Source: Prorocentrum cordatum
Taxonomy: Eukaryota > Sar > Dinophyceae > Prorocentrales > Prorocentraceae
DNA length: 53,290 bases
Direction of reading: 5' to 3'
Assembly: GCA_963575745.1 (NCBI GenBank)
Contig: CAUYUJ010019871.1
Coordinates: forward strand, 365,408 to 418,697
Each line of letters opens with the position of its first letter. Position 1 is the stretch's first letter. The translations under genes and the position numbers were made by a program. The notes below the pieces were generated by a model. The model saw only the letters and a list, made by a program, of their open reading frames with translations, did no database searches and was not told the origin of the DNA. Shown here one piece after another: positions 21,760 through 32,055 of this stretch.

Positions 21760-21920
21760 GGGGGGAAAACAGACCTACCTCGCTTTGACCACCCTCGCTT
21801 CCAAGAGATACCAAACGATGCCAAACTACGGCCTGCGCTGCTCAGGCCGCTTGACGAGGAGGCGCGTGGCATGACTTGGTTTTGCCTGGAAGCGAAAGCG
21901 GGGTGGTAGTTCACGCTCTG
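21760..21920 (+). mobile_element. Family H dispersed repeat, copy 1
   Basis: About 160 bp, strongly similar to 27864-28025: ACCCTCGCTTCCAAGA, GCCAAACTACGGCCTG, CGCTTGACGAGGAGGCGCG, TGACTTGGTTTTGCCTGGAA and TTCACGCTCTG. CGCTTCCAAG and CTGGAAGCG near the ends are complementary. The short plus frame in each copy is conserved, but too short to call coding. Confidence 0.8.
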
Positions 21921-21930
21921 ATTTGTGGAG

Positions 21931-22125
21931 GCCTGGAAGTGGGCACGAACACCAACACAGGGGGTTGCCTCCACAGGGGGAAGGCGATCCTAGATTCCGA
22001 CGTTGGTGCAGATACTTCGGCCGCCTCGGAGGCCGGAGTAGTACCACCGTCGCCGAGATCGGGATCTGATTCCCTCGGTGGAGGCACACCGGCGATGTTG
22101 GTGTTGGTGTCAACCCGCGAGCTCA
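21931..22125. mobile_element. Family I foldback element, copy 1
   Basis: The left arm has GAACACCAACACAGGG and GCCTCCACAGGGGGAAGG; the right arm has CCCTCGGTGGAGGC and GATGTTGGTGTTGGTGTC, which pair. The centre holds CCGAGATCGGGATC. The only other copy, at 35468, lies in the opposite orientation. It begins 10 bp after family H. Region 22126-22715 is GC-rich and unassigned. Confidence 0.75.
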
Positions 22126-22715
22126 CCCATGACAGACGGCCCCGGGCCCCCGAGAGAGGCCGAGGCCTCGACCCCTCGGCGGGAGGCATCGGCCCCAGGC
22201 TGCCACGGCCCTCTCCGCCAGAGGACAAGCGAGGGCCCCTCAGGGCGGAAGGAGGGCTGCAGGGAACGAGAGAGAGAGCGGGAGGAGGGACGAGGAGGAG
22301 CAAAAGGAGGAGAGCAAAAGGAGGGACGAGGGCGGAGGAGGCCAGCGGACCTCGAACGAAGACGACAACGGCTGAGTATCGTTGAACCGATCCTCATCCC
22401 CAGCAGCGTGGCATGGGCCCCACTGGCCGATTTACCCTCCTCGGTGGGGAGATGGGTCGTTCCCTTCGGGTTTCGAGGGGTGTACCCCCAACTGGGGTGG
22501 GAACTTGGCGGGGGTCTCGAAGGGGATGGGTATGGGGATGGGGATCGGTTAAACGATACCGAACGGCGACGACGGCGACGGCGACGACTTCGACGAGGGC
22601 CGCAGCGGCGCCAGCGGCGACAACCTCCGCGACGATGCCCCTGGGCCTCTGCGGGCCACCGAAAGGCCTCCGACCGCCGCCGAGGCCCGCCGAGGCCCGC
22701 GAGGGCCGACGACGA

Positions 22716-22885
22716 CGGATCCCCCGGAGGAGGAGGAGGAGGAGGAGGAGGAGGAGGAGGAAGAGGAGGAGGAAGAGGAGAAGGAGCAGGAGGAAGAGGA
22801 GGATGAGGAGGAGGGGGAGAAGGAGGAGGGAGGAGGAGGAGGAGGAGGAGAAGGAGGAGGAGGAGGAGGAGGAGGAGGAGGACGG
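22716..22885. repeat. AGG trinucleotide array
   Basis: GGA/AGG repeats with AAG and TGA variants; the purine strand is plus. The minus strand gives only poly-Pro or poly-Ser frames. Region 22886-23128 is unassigned. Confidence 0.95.
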
Positions 22886-23128
22886 AGGAGGAGCGGGCTG
22901 GCGCAGCGCCCCCTTCCACCCCCGGGGGTGCCCGACAGCGGCACCGAGGGGGCGGGCACGGAGGACATCGCCCAGCAGCAGAGCAGACAAGCAGAGGCGA
23001 CCACGAACAGCAGAGACGAGGGCGGCTCCACCACCACCAGCAGCGCGAGCCCCCTCCCCGATGGGGACGTCCCCCTGTCCCCAGCTCAGAAAGGGGCATC
23101 GTGGACCTCCTCGCTGAAGGTGTCTTCT

Positions 23129-23543
23129 CTGGTGGTGATGGTGGTGGTGGTGGTAATAGTGCTGGTGGTGGTGGTAATCGTGGTGGTGGTGGTGGTGGTG
23201 GTGGTGGTGGTGGTGGTGGTGGTGGTGGTGGTGGTGGTCGGTGGTGGTGGTGGTGGGTGGTGGTGGTGGTGGTGGTGGTGGTGGTGGAGGTGGTGGGTGG
23301 TGGCGGTGGTGTGGTGGGTGGTGGTGGTGGTGGAGGTGATGGTGAATTGGTGGTGGTGGTGGTGGTGGTGGTGGTGGTGGTGGTGGTGGTGGCGGTGGTG
23401 GTGGTGGTGGTGGTGGTGGTGGTGGGGTGGTGGTGGTGATGGTGGTGGTGGTGGTGGTGGTGGCGGTGGTGGTTGTGGTGGCGGTGGTGGTGGTGGCGGT
23501 GGTGGTGGTGGTGGTAATGGTGGTGGTGGTGGTGGTGGTGGTG
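23129..23543. repeat. TGG (GGT) trinucleotide array
   Basis: About 415 bp of TGG with GCGG, AAT and GAT variants. The G-rich plus strand has dense GG tracts able to form two-tetrad quadruplexes. The next 535 bp (23544-24079) hold no repeat or gene that I recognise. Confidence 0.95.
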
Positions 23544-24079
23544 CCGCGTTTCTTTCCCTGGACGCCCTTCTTGGAGCAGGGCGAGTGGAGGTAACGGCAG
23601 CTCAAAACAGGTGCCCAGGCCCCGCCCGGGGTCCAGGCGAACCTGTTTCCGAGCTGCGTCCAGCCGTGGCGGCGAGGGCTCCCCCGAAGGCAAACTACAG
23701 TTAGCTAAACTGGCACTCCTCTGATTTCTCGCGACGCGAGGACCTCTGGGGGGGGGATAAAAAGGTACCGCTACCGCTGCTCTCCAGATCTCGCCCTGGG
23801 TACGTTCTGACCGGAATGTCGCTGCGAAGAGGGCAGAATAGCGGTGTCGGTGCATCTGCCTCCTCTGTAAGAATGCCACTCACGGAAGCGGTTTCTCGCC
23901 TCTGTGGCGCCCAATAGCGCGCCCAGTCGCGCGCGGAGCGGACACGATGCATCTCCCTCGCATGGCACCATTCAGCGCTACTGGGCGAACCTGGGCGCTG
24001 GAAGGCGCCAAAAGGCGCGACTCGCCGAAGCACACTCCATCCAACACGAGCGGCAGCTTCCGTGATTTACTCTCTCATC

Positions 24080-24242
24080 TCAGGTCGGGCATGCCCCCCT
24101 ACAGGCGGCTGTTGGGCGAAAGATGAGGAATCGTCCACCAAGATTCAAGAATAGTTAGAAAAATACTCTAAAACAATCGGCACCTGATTATGTGTTGACT
24201 GTTTTCGAGTTGTCCTTGCGTAGAGGGACGTGCCCGACTTGA
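24080..24242. mobile_element. Family B MITE, diverged short copy
   Basis: The left end TCAGGTCGGGCATGCCCCCC pairs with the right end, which on the other strand reads TCAAGTCGGGCACGTCCC. Length 163 bp. The 8 bp outside each end, CTCTCATC and CTCGAATC, agree at six of eight positions, consistent with a decayed 8-bp duplication as seen intact at 18.7 and 36.7 kb. Confidence 0.75.
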
Positions 24243-24384
24243 CTCGAATCCTCTGACGTCTGGAGGCCTGCGCCTTCGACCATGAAAAACCGCGGCGGCG
24301 GCGGACCGCCGCCTCTCCATCGGCACCCAGAACACAGTGGAGAGCGCCAGGGTGCGGCTTGCTTGCGCAGAAACCCACCTAATT

Positions 24385-24546
24385 GAAGGGGCCCCAGGAC
24401 ACACAAATAAATACACACAAATAAAAAGATGCCCCATATTTTCACATATTTTCTGGGCTTTTGTCTTCCAATCCACTTCCCATATTTTCCCATATTCTCC
24501 TGGGAGTGGACGATGAATTGTGTCTGTGTGTTTCTTCCCCTCCTGA
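24385..24546 (+). mobile_element. Family G dispersed repeat, copy 2
   Basis: GAAGGGGCCCCAGGACACAC, AAATAAATACACACAAATAA, CCCATATTTTCACATATTTT and ATTGTGTCTGTGTG in the same order as copy 1. The TTAATTGTG of copy 1 is TGAATTGTG here. It begins 143 bp after the family B copy. Confidence 0.8.
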
Positions 24547-25500
24547 CTAATGCCAGCTGCCGCTGCCTCAGCCCGCCTTCCGCCGATCTCCTCGGTGCGC
24601 GAGGAGCTCGCTCCCCGGACCTCTCCCTGGGGGGCGCTCCCGCCAGGACTCCGAGGCCAACCCGACCGTGGCGGCGAGGGCTCGCCGGAACGGCTACGGG
24701 AACGGCTGCGGCTCCGCACGCGTGGCGCCATGAGGGCGCGGCGGAGGGGGCACCGAGGCGCCTGCGTTGAGGCACACGCGCGCGAAACAGTGTGGAATAC
24801 TGCATGGGTGGAGTACGAGGGCTCGCCGGGACGAGCGGCGGCAACCCAGACATCCGACGTCTCGATTTTTTAGAGACGCGGGCCCCCGACCTCCCGACCA
24901 CTTCCCTGGGGCCGGTTTTTCATCCCGAGTCGTTTTTGGACGGTCCCGAGGCCCGGCGAGGGCCCCGAGAGGCCAAAAACTATGAAAAACTTCTGTCTCG
25001 ATTTTTTCGAGACGCCCGAGGTCTGGGAACCCTCCTCCCCCCTTCGGCCCCCAGCTCTCAGCTCGCCCTCCCCCGACCTTTTCCGGAGCCTGCGCCCCCG
25101 ACGCCCCCCAAACAGCGGCGGCGGCGGCGGGCGGCGGCGCACCGCCGCCTCCGCGTCGGCGCCGGCCGCGGCGTGCCCCCGGCTGCTGGAGCTGCGCCGG
25201 CCGCCGCCGGCGGGGGCCGCCTGCCCGCCAACGGAGGGAGGGGGGGGGCCCGGACCTCCACAGGTGGCCCCGGCCAAGGGGCCAGCCATGGGAGCGACAA
25301 GGATCGGCATGGCATCCACCTCCCTCCTCATGAGGGAGGGGTGGATGCCATCTCGATCCTTTTTTAGCATGGGGGATCATGGATGGGAGCTCCTGGATGG
25401 GAGCATGGGAGCATGCAGGAGCATGGCGAACTAGGTAGGCTCCCATCAGGGTCCCAAGGGGCGCAGGCGCGCCTGGACGCGCCCCCGAGGACGTGCGCGA
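24547..25500. other. GC-rich stretch with short direct and inverted motifs, no gene
   Basis: GTCTCGATTTTTTAGAGACG (24859) and GTCTCGATTTTTTCGAGACG (24992) are two near-identical 20-bp hairpins about 133 bp apart. Between them lies GGTTTTTCATCCCGAGTCG. The block 25080-25250 is extremely GC-rich. Frames on both strands are open for up to 309 codons on minus (24694-25623) through GC-rich DNA, with no recognisable domain. Confidence 0.5.
25299..25362. repeat. 64-bp imperfect inverted repeat
   Basis: AAGGATCGGCATGGCATCCA and TGGATGCCATCTCGATCCTT face each other around CCTCCCTCCTCATGAGGGAGG. The stem is about 28 bp with a few mismatches. It could be a minimal foldback element. Confidence 0.85.
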
Positions 25501-25639
25501 CCGACCGTCGTCGTCGTCGCCATCCTCCTCATCCTCCCCGGCATTATCATCCCATTCCTCCATCTTATCCTCCACGTCCCTCCTCATCTGGCTCCTCCTC
25601 CTCCATCCGCTCTTCCTCCTCACGAGAGAGAGACAGAGA

Positions 25640-27507
25640 GAGAAAGATGTACAGGGGAAGCATGTGCTAGGAATACGCTCTCATCCCTCTTCCTGTCCCC
25701 CCCATTCTGCCCCTCCTCGTGTCCCCCCCACTGATCCCTCTCCCTCCTACTCATCCAGGGGCTAAAAATTAGTAGACGCTATGTGCATATCACGTTCCTG
25801 GCACTTCTCACTGGTAGTGTCTGGCTGTGAAATTATGTCTGGCTGATCCGCTTGCGGAGACATAGAACATCGACGCTCGCCTCATTCGGTGTGTCACCCC
25901 CCCCCTGATCCCTCCCCACTTCTTCCCCGTCGCTGCTGCCTGCTGAAGAGCCGCAACAGGTACACTTCTATCTCCAGCAGCCTCTGCGATTGACATTTTG
26001 ATCTTCCAGGTCCGCACCTCTCATGATCCCCCGAGTAGCGCTCCTCATGTACTGTTATCGACGACCCTGACGCATACTTTGCTCGCCAACAAGTTTAAGT
26101 CACCAGCATTCGCCACACCGACCAGGTAGCCATCACCATCATCGGCCGTATTACGTTCGGGTGGAGGAGGCGTCAGGAACTTATGGGACAGGTCGAGGGG
26201 ATTGGGGGGGGGACCGACTTCTGGCCATTTTGGTCTTTTGCGGATGGGCTCTGCCCCGCTGATGGCAGTCGTGCCCCAACACCTCCACCTCACACCTCAG
26301 CGGCTCTCGCACAGCCCATTCGCACCCGCCAATGCTCTGCTCATCTCTTCGCGCCATGTGTTGCCGCCACAGGCCAGCCAGCACAGCCTGTGCCAGCCGA
26401 CACACAGTTACCGCGTCTCTCTGTTTTACTCCCACAGCCTGACATATCTTAGTGTAGCGTGGATGGGGTATTGGTGATGGGTGTATCGGGTGGGTCAGCT
26501 GGTGGGAGGGGACGCTGCGATCAGGTGGCCTGGAGCGCAAGCCATCGGACACAACGGACCAGCCAGCACAGACGAAGCCAGCCCTCGCACACACCTAGGC
26601 CCTCACATTTGCACTCTCCATCCTGGCGCATAACTGTTCTACTGTTCGATGCAATGGTGGCGAGTAAGTGGGGGGCTGGCCATCAGGGCCCACCCCACTG
26701 TGGGCTACTTACCACAGCACCAAATAATACGAACAGTCGATGCACTCTGCCTATTTACAAATTTCTGTAAGCAGTTGCCGCGCACAACCATTGTTCTAGC
26801 ATCTTCTAGAATCTTACTCTGCTAAGTTTGCCTCGTCACTGTCTTACCAGGCCCTCCTACGGTCCAAGGCCAGGTAGCGCTGGCCCAACAGCGTGCACTT
26901 GGTGGGGTTGGCATGGAATTGGTTGGCAGGTGGGGCTTGGGTATGGGGAGGTGCGTTGGAGATCAAAGCTCGCTCTCATTTCGGGACCCCCTGGCACACA
27001 GGGAGTGGCCCCCCCTTCTTCGGCTCCACTGGCTCCAGACTTGAATCAAACAAAATCACGGGCCAGCCTACACAGGCCAGCCTTTGCAGCGCTGGCCTAT
27101 GTATGGCTGTACGCTTAGCAGCACCGATCAGCAAGTACAGTCCTTGCCATCCTCAGCCATACATCTGCTGGTACGAAACAAGTCTGCAAAAGAGCGACAA
27201 ACCCTGGGCAGCAACCCAAGAGCTGTCACCACTAGCCCTTGTTTTGATACACAGTCTTAAGCCTCGCCTCTTACGCAACTTGCCTCTATACTGGGAGTGG
27301 GGGTTGAAGACGGGAGCAGTTTGTCTATGAGGGGGGAGGGAGGCAGCACCAGAAAGTTTACCCAGTCTCACTGCCAGCGACTGGCCAGTCTGATTGCAGC
27401 AAACAGCCACAGGGAGGCCACACTCGAGCTAGCCCATGCAAGCCACTGAGGTGGGCATCAACACTGCAATTTGCAACGCAGGCCAGCCGTCACCAATACC
27501 GTAGGTC
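25640..27507. other. Largest repeat-poor stretch, unassigned
   Basis: About 1.9 kb without microsatellite or any of the families defined here. Minus frames 26594-26181 (137 codons) and 26293-26045 (82 codons) and plus frame 26893-27330 (145 codons) are not low-complexity, but I recognise none of them. The minus frame near 26060-26160 reads DDGDGYLVGVANAGDLNLLA, which looks protein-like. GGCCAGC occurs repeatedly (26376, 27061, 27076 and others). Possible exons of a spliced gene, at low probability. Confidence 0.3.
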
Positions 27508-27514
27508 GCTCTAC

Positions 27515-27645
27515 CTCGCCTTCGCTCGGACGTCCATTCCTCGTGTATCTTTCGATTTCGTGCGTGTTTTTTCTCGCCAAATGATCAAGGATGGTTCTCG
27601 ATGGCCGTCGCCGAGAAAAAAATGCACACGTCCGAGCGATGCCAA
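27515..27645 (+). mobile_element. Family A MITE, copy 4
   Basis: The left terminal repeat has TTCGCTCGGACG; the right end GTCCGAGCGATGCCAA is intact. The inner block has GATGGTTCTCGATGGCCG instead of the consensus, so this copy is more diverged. GCTCTAC precedes and GCTAC follows the element, a possible imperfect short duplication. Confidence 0.85.
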
Positions 27646-27863
27646 GCTACTGCTTGCCGCTCTGCCAATCGGCACAACGCACTGATCCTCCCCAGCGTCG
27701 CCTGCACTGCTACCCTTGCTTGGTGCGACTCTTTGACTCGGACGCTGCCCGCCTGGACAGGTACAGGAAGGTGGGCTCTGACCGGCTACCATTGGCAAGG
27801 GAAAATCAAGACAACTCCAGGCACAGCAGCGCTTCGCTTAGCTGCTGCTGCGCGCGTAGTTCT

Positions 27864-28025
27864 GGGGGGAAACAGACCTGCCTCGCTTTTGGCCACCCTC
27901 GCTTCCAAGAAATACCAAGCGATGCCAAACTACGGCCTGTACTGGTCAGGCCGCTTGACGAGGAGGCGCGTGGTATGACTTGGTTTTGCCTGGAAGCGAA
28001 AGCGGGGTAGGTAATTCACGCTCTG
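27864..28025 (+). mobile_element. Family H dispersed repeat, copy 2
   Basis: It matches 21760-21920 across the whole length with substitutions such as GCGCTGCTCAGG to GTACTGGTCAGG. It lies about 220 bp downstream of a family A copy. Copy 1 also lies downstream of a family A copy, about 500 bp away. Confidence 0.8.
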
Positions 28026-28287
28026 AAGTTCGGTCCCTCTTCGTCGATCGGATCCCTCTTGATCATTATGGTTGTTACTAAGGTTTTCGGTCGTGAATTC
28101 CCCTCCTCCTCGCAGACCGCCTGGCTGGCGCATACCCTGTGTCCTTTGAGCCCTCTTGTTGTTCCTGCTCTTTTGGCACGCCTTGTTCCGCCGCGCCAGC
28201 CAGGTCGAATGCCTTCCTCACACCGCCAAGTGGGCGCTCCTCCTTGTTTGCCCTGCATCCTGCAATGCTCCATGCTGTTGCAACAAG

Positions 28288-28475
28288 TGACGAACCAACA
28301 ACACACACCCATACCCATAAGGGGGTCGGAGAGGGCTATGGGCGCGTGTTGTCGCATGGGGGTCCCCGCTCGAACGGGAGCGTCCCCCACGGGTCCGACC
28401 ACCCGCACCCATACCCATAGCCAGTCCCCCTCTCAACGACCCCCCTATGGGTGTGGATGTGTGTCGCTCGTTCGT
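28288..28475 (+). mobile_element. Family D foldback MITE, copy 2
   Basis: 188 bp with CCAACAACACACACCC, CCATAAGGGGGTCGG, the central GCTCGAACGGGAGCG and the right arm CGACCCCCCTATGGG. CAACAAG flanks it at 28281-28287 and 28476-28482, a target duplication of at least 7 bp. The right terminal repeat (TGTGTGTCGCTCG) has diverged from copy 1. Confidence 0.85.
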
Positions 28476-28500
28476 CAACAAGCTCGCGCTATGGCTGGTT

Positions 28501-28570
28501 AAGGAGGAGGAGGAGGAGGAGGAGGAGGAGGGGGGAGGAGGAGCAGGAGGAGGAGGATGAGGAGGAGGCC
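28501..28570. repeat. AGG trinucleotide array
   Basis: GGA/AGG repeats directly after family D copy 2. The following 28571-28780 is strongly GC-rich and unassigned; 28781-29030 is unassigned. Confidence 0.95.
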
Positions 28571-29030
28571 CCCCCCCGAGACACCGGGGCGCTGGCCGTG
28601 CTCTCCAGCGGCGGCGCCGGCCCCGCATCCGCCCACGGCGGGGGGTGCCCGCGCGCCGCCGCGTCGCCTACCGCGGGAGGGGCGGCCCCCGCAGCCCCGC
28701 CGCGCCCCAGAGTGCCGCCCCGCTCCCAGCTGCCCCTCCCGCCCCTCCTCTCGAAGGCTAACCTCTCGGCTGCACGTAAGAGTGACCCTGGGCAAGAGTG
28801 ACCTTTGGTGCGCGGCTTCTTGGGAGGCGCGAGGAGGCCAAACACAAGCGCGCAAGACGCTACTATCGCACTGAGCGCGGCCATCGGGGGACCCCAGTGA
28901 GCGCGCACCGAAGGTCACTCCGGCGAAGGGTCACTCCTACAAAGCGAAGGTCGGGACAGAATCGGATCGGGAGAACTCGAAGTCTCTGAGAGTCGGCGGG
29001 TTTGGAGGATTTATTTTGGGCGCCGCGGCC

Positions 29031-29081
29031 GCTCCAGAGCGTTCCGGAACGCTCTGAGAGCGCTTCGGAACGCTCTGGAGC
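29031..29081. repeat. 51-bp near-perfect palindrome
   Basis: GCTCCAGAGCGTTCCGGAAC and its complement-facing partner TTCGGAACGCTCTGGAGC surround GCTCTGAGAGCGC. CAGAGCGTTCC-type words occur in alternating orientation, so several nested hairpins are possible. No second copy in the window. Confidence 0.85.
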
Positions 29082-29807
29082 GATTTATCCCGATCCTAAC
29101 CCTGTTTTACCCCCTCCCTCCTCCTCGAAGGCTGACAAAGGGGGCACGCTGCACGTTCTACCCGATGGTCCTGGCACCACGGCCTTCCTCCTCGTGCTCC
29201 TCCTCTCCTGCACGTGTCCAGGCACGCCAACATCCGGAGGCCGCGGCCTCACGCACCCGGGCTGAGCTAGGCCGCACGCTTGTCCGCAGCGGTGGTCGTT
29301 CGCTTCGTTCGCTCAATCCCCTCTCGATGTGACGAAAAGAGTCGACGGGAGGCTTCTGCCAATCTTCGGCCTCTCGGGGTCCTCACCAGGCCCCAGCACC
29401 GTCAAACAGCAGCTGAGCCTCCATGTAGAGGCCTCCTAGATGGGGTCCAGGTATATGGTATCGGAGCATCATGCCGCAACGGCGATGTATCGGCGCAAAC
29501 GGAGCTCCACACCGATCCGCATCGCCAATGCGGCGTGATCCCCTACACGTCGGTCGGAAGAAGTAGGTAAAAACATGAAAGTAGGAAGGCGGATGAATTA
29601 AATTGGGCTCGGGCCCTCCCAAAGAATAACGAACACACATCACAACCAAACTGGCTCTTGAAATAGGCAGGCGCCAGAAGCAGACTGGGATCCGGGTATC
29701 CACGAAAATGCCTGCTTTCAACGACCCACGGGCATTCCGGCCCCAACTTGCGACGCGGGGATTCATCCATATCCATCGCCTGGGAAACCGACGCCCTGGT
29801 GCCCCGG
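29082..29807. other. Unassigned single-copy stretch
   Basis: No microsatellite or repeat family. A minus frame (29865-29383, 160 codons) contains LRYHIPGPHLGGLYMEAQLL, which is not low-complexity, but I cannot assign it. The pentamers GGCGATG and CGCCAATGCGGCG cluster near 29480-29540. Confidence 0.3.
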
Positions 29808-29880
29808 TGGGCGGCGGCTGTGGACACATACTTCGGCCCCCAGGGGCCCCGATGTGTGTCCACATCCACCGCCTGCCGAG
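29808..29880. repeat. 73-bp inverted repeat next to family A
   Basis: GGGCGGCGGCTGTGGACACA faces TGTGTGTCCACATCCACCGCC around CTTCGGCCCCCAGGGGCCCCG. An earlier, weaker match (CATATCCATCGCCTGGG) lies just upstream. Confidence 0.75.
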
Positions 29881-29911
29881 GCTCCGAAAACCGACCCTCT
29901 AGGCGGTGGTC

Positions 29912-30046
29912 ACGCCTCGCCATCGCTCGGACGTCCATTCCCTGTGTTTTTTGTCGGATTCGTGCGTGGTTTGTCGGCACATGATCAAGGATGCTCCTCG
30001 ATGGTCCTCGCCGAAGGAAACATGCACACGTCCGAGCGATGCCAAG
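29912..30046 (+). mobile_element. Family A MITE, copy 5, with 19-bp flanking duplication
   Basis: Consensus-like copy: GCCATCGCTCGGACGTCC to GTCCGAGCGATGCCAAG. The exact 19-mer GACCCTCTAGGCGGTGGTC occurs at 29893-29911 and again at 30047-30065, immediately outside the element. This is longer than usual for any cut-and-paste duplication. Confidence 0.88.
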
Positions 30047-30312
30047 GACCCTCTAGGCGGTGGTCGCGCAGAACTCCCCGCCTCGGACACCTGGGCCGCC
30101 TCCGCCGGGCCACGCGGCGCAGCGCCGCCGCCGCGCCCCGGAGCTCTGGGCACGGGCCCGGCCCGCCGCCGCCCCGCGGCCCCCGGGCCGCCCGCCCCCG
30201 CGCCCCGCGACCCGCGGTGCGCGGCGCGCGGCCGCCCTCGCGTTTCCCTCGCGCCCTCGCGCCGCCCCCGCGCGCGCGAGGCGCCGCCGAAAACTCGTCG
30301 CCCCCACCGGGG

Positions 30313-30388
30313 CATCGCTCGGACGTCCAAGGATGCTCCTCGATGGTCCTCGCCGAAGGGAAGGTGCACACGACCGAGCGATGCCAGG
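30313..30388 (+). mobile_element. Family A MITE, copy 6, internally deleted
   Basis: It keeps both terminal repeats (CATCGCTCGGACGTCC and CGACCGAGCGATGCC) and the inner block GATGCTCCTCGATGGTCC, but lacks about 50 bp of the left half, giving 76 bp. CCACCGGGG flanks it exactly at 30304-30312 and 30389-30397, a 9-bp target duplication. That suggests the shortened form itself moved. Confidence 0.88.
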
Positions 30389-30397
30389 CCACCGGGG

Positions 30398-30670
30398 TGG
30401 CCCGTGGGCCTCCCTCCTCAGTTCCGCCCCGGAGGCGCTACCGGCGCTGCCTCCCCCGCGGCCGCAGCGTCTGCCTCCCCGCGCGGGGCGGGAGAGGGAA
30501 GCTCGGCACGGGCACGGCCCGCTGCCGACGGGTTGTGCATCGCCGGTCTGGAGCCTCGCACGGCGCATCCACGAGCTCCTTCGCTGATTTGCAGCCTCTC
30601 AAATCGCATGCACAAGCTCGCATTACGAGCGCAATCGCACTGCCACTAACATCCGGAGACTAAGCCAGCA
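30398..30670. other. GC-rich unassigned stretch
   Basis: Together with 30066-30303 this is extremely GC-rich DNA around the two neighbouring family A copies. I see no gene or repeat family in it. Confidence 0.5.
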
Positions 30671-30671
30671 C

Positions 30672-30740
30672 GAGGGGAAAGGAGGAGGGGGGGAGGTAGA
30701 GGAGGAGGAGGAGAAAAAGGAGGAGAGAAGGGGAAGAGGA
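30672..30740. repeat. Purine-rich AGG/GAA tract
   Basis: Degenerate AGG and GAGAA units on plus. The interval 30741-31029 is unassigned. Confidence 0.8.
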
Positions 30741-31029
30741 CACGCAATAATGGAGGCGAGTTTCCTTGATGCGGTCCCGGCCCGCGACTTTCTTGCACCA
30801 GGCGCTTGCGCACAGTTTCGGGACCTTGGGGCCCTCACAGATCGATCAACCTCGAAAATCCGGAGGGGGGCAGAAAGGTGGGGTAGGGGGTAGGGACAGA
30901 GGTCAAGTTAGTCAGCTAGAACGGGCCAGAAGGTCCCGTCCACTCCCACCCGCCCTCCCACAACATAAGAAGCCAGCGCGTCGCGTCCGACACCTGTCGT
31001 TCATCTTATATCGTGGGCGGCTAGACCTT

Positions 31030-31710
31030 CAGCGCGACATGAGCTGCGTCCTACTCCTGCCGCTTATTGAGCAACGTCGACGAAAAACAAGACCGCGCGC
31101 GATGTACGCCGCGCCCCGCTCCAGCCTCTCATGTTCGTTCGTCGGCGACAACATGTCCAGCGCGCAAAGTGCGCGGCGTCTCACTCAAGCCACGCGTGTT
31201 GTACCGCCAATCGTTTCGTTCCTGCCGCGCATAGAGGACGGGGAGGAGGAGGAGGAGGAGGAGGAGGAGGAGGAGGAGGAGGGGAGGGAGAGAGGGAGGG
31301 AGGGAGAAACTGAGGATGAGGAGAATGCCTCTTGGGAATTCGCGGGGCGTCCCAGTCCCGCTACGCGACTCGCAGCGCCGACGAGGAGAAAGTACATGTT
31401 GGCAAGGAAAACGTCGACATCGCGGTCTTTTCTGACAGGTAGGACGGGGGGTCCCGAGTAGGGTTGGCCAGGCGTCCGCGCGCGATGTGCGCCGCGTCCC
31501 ATTCCTGCTACACTTTTCGCAGCGTCGACGACAAGAAAGTCCATGTTGACGAGAAAAACGTTGACTTTGTATTGTTTTTAATAAGTGGGACGCGACCACC
31601 CGCTTCCGGTTACCCAAGCGATGTTCATTCCGTCCTATTCCTGCGACACTTTTCGCAACTCGACGACATGTTGGCAAGAAAAAATTGAGTTCGTGATTCT
31701 TTAAAAAGTT
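31030..31710 (+). repeat. N degenerate tandem repeat (~110 bp) split by AGG
   Basis: About six diverged units. The best two (31480-31595 and 31610-31710) share GCGTCCCATTCCTGC or CCGTCCTATTCCTGC, ACACTTTTCGCA, CGACGACA and TTGG/TGACAAGAAAA-type endings; earlier units (31035, 31100, 31160, 31345) keep GCCGCG, TCC and GTCGACGA words. An AGG array (31239-31300) sits inside. The frame is not conserved between units. Confidence 0.7.
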
Positions 31711-32055
31711 GGGACGGCGGGATTGCTATCGGCCAGCTAGATGGGGATTGAGGGGCGTTTAGTTCTATATGTGCTGGCCTTCATGCAGCCGCGGAGTCAC
31801 GGGGGGTGTTCTCGCCAGAGTCGTGTTCCCTGCTCCGCAGCCTTTTTCAGGGTTCAGCCTGAGTTTGCCAGAGGACGATGACGTTACTGAACTTCGCCTG
31901 GCGCTTGAGAAAAGTTCGACTCAGAGATAGGAAGTAAGGATGGGGGTGGAGGGAAAATCGCTCCGGACGACCCCTGAAAGAAGGACACGCGCTCAACGGG
32001 AGCATCCCGCTGGGCCCGCTCCCCAGCCCCGCCTTGAGATAGCCCTCCCTCTACC
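31711..32055. other. Unassigned single-copy stretch
   Basis: About 345 bp with no repeat family, no recognised gene and no hairpin that I can see. Confidence 0.5.

Noticed and set aside
22110-23879. 589-codon minus-strand open frame
   Set aside because: It crosses the TGG and AGG arrays (poly-Thr/Pro/His) and GC-rich DNA; no recognisable domain on either side.
26221-26241. GGCCATTTTGG resembling the core of the dinoflagellate spliced leader
   Set aside because: Only about ten bases of the core agree and the flanks do not match; a chance match of this size is plausible in 53 kb.
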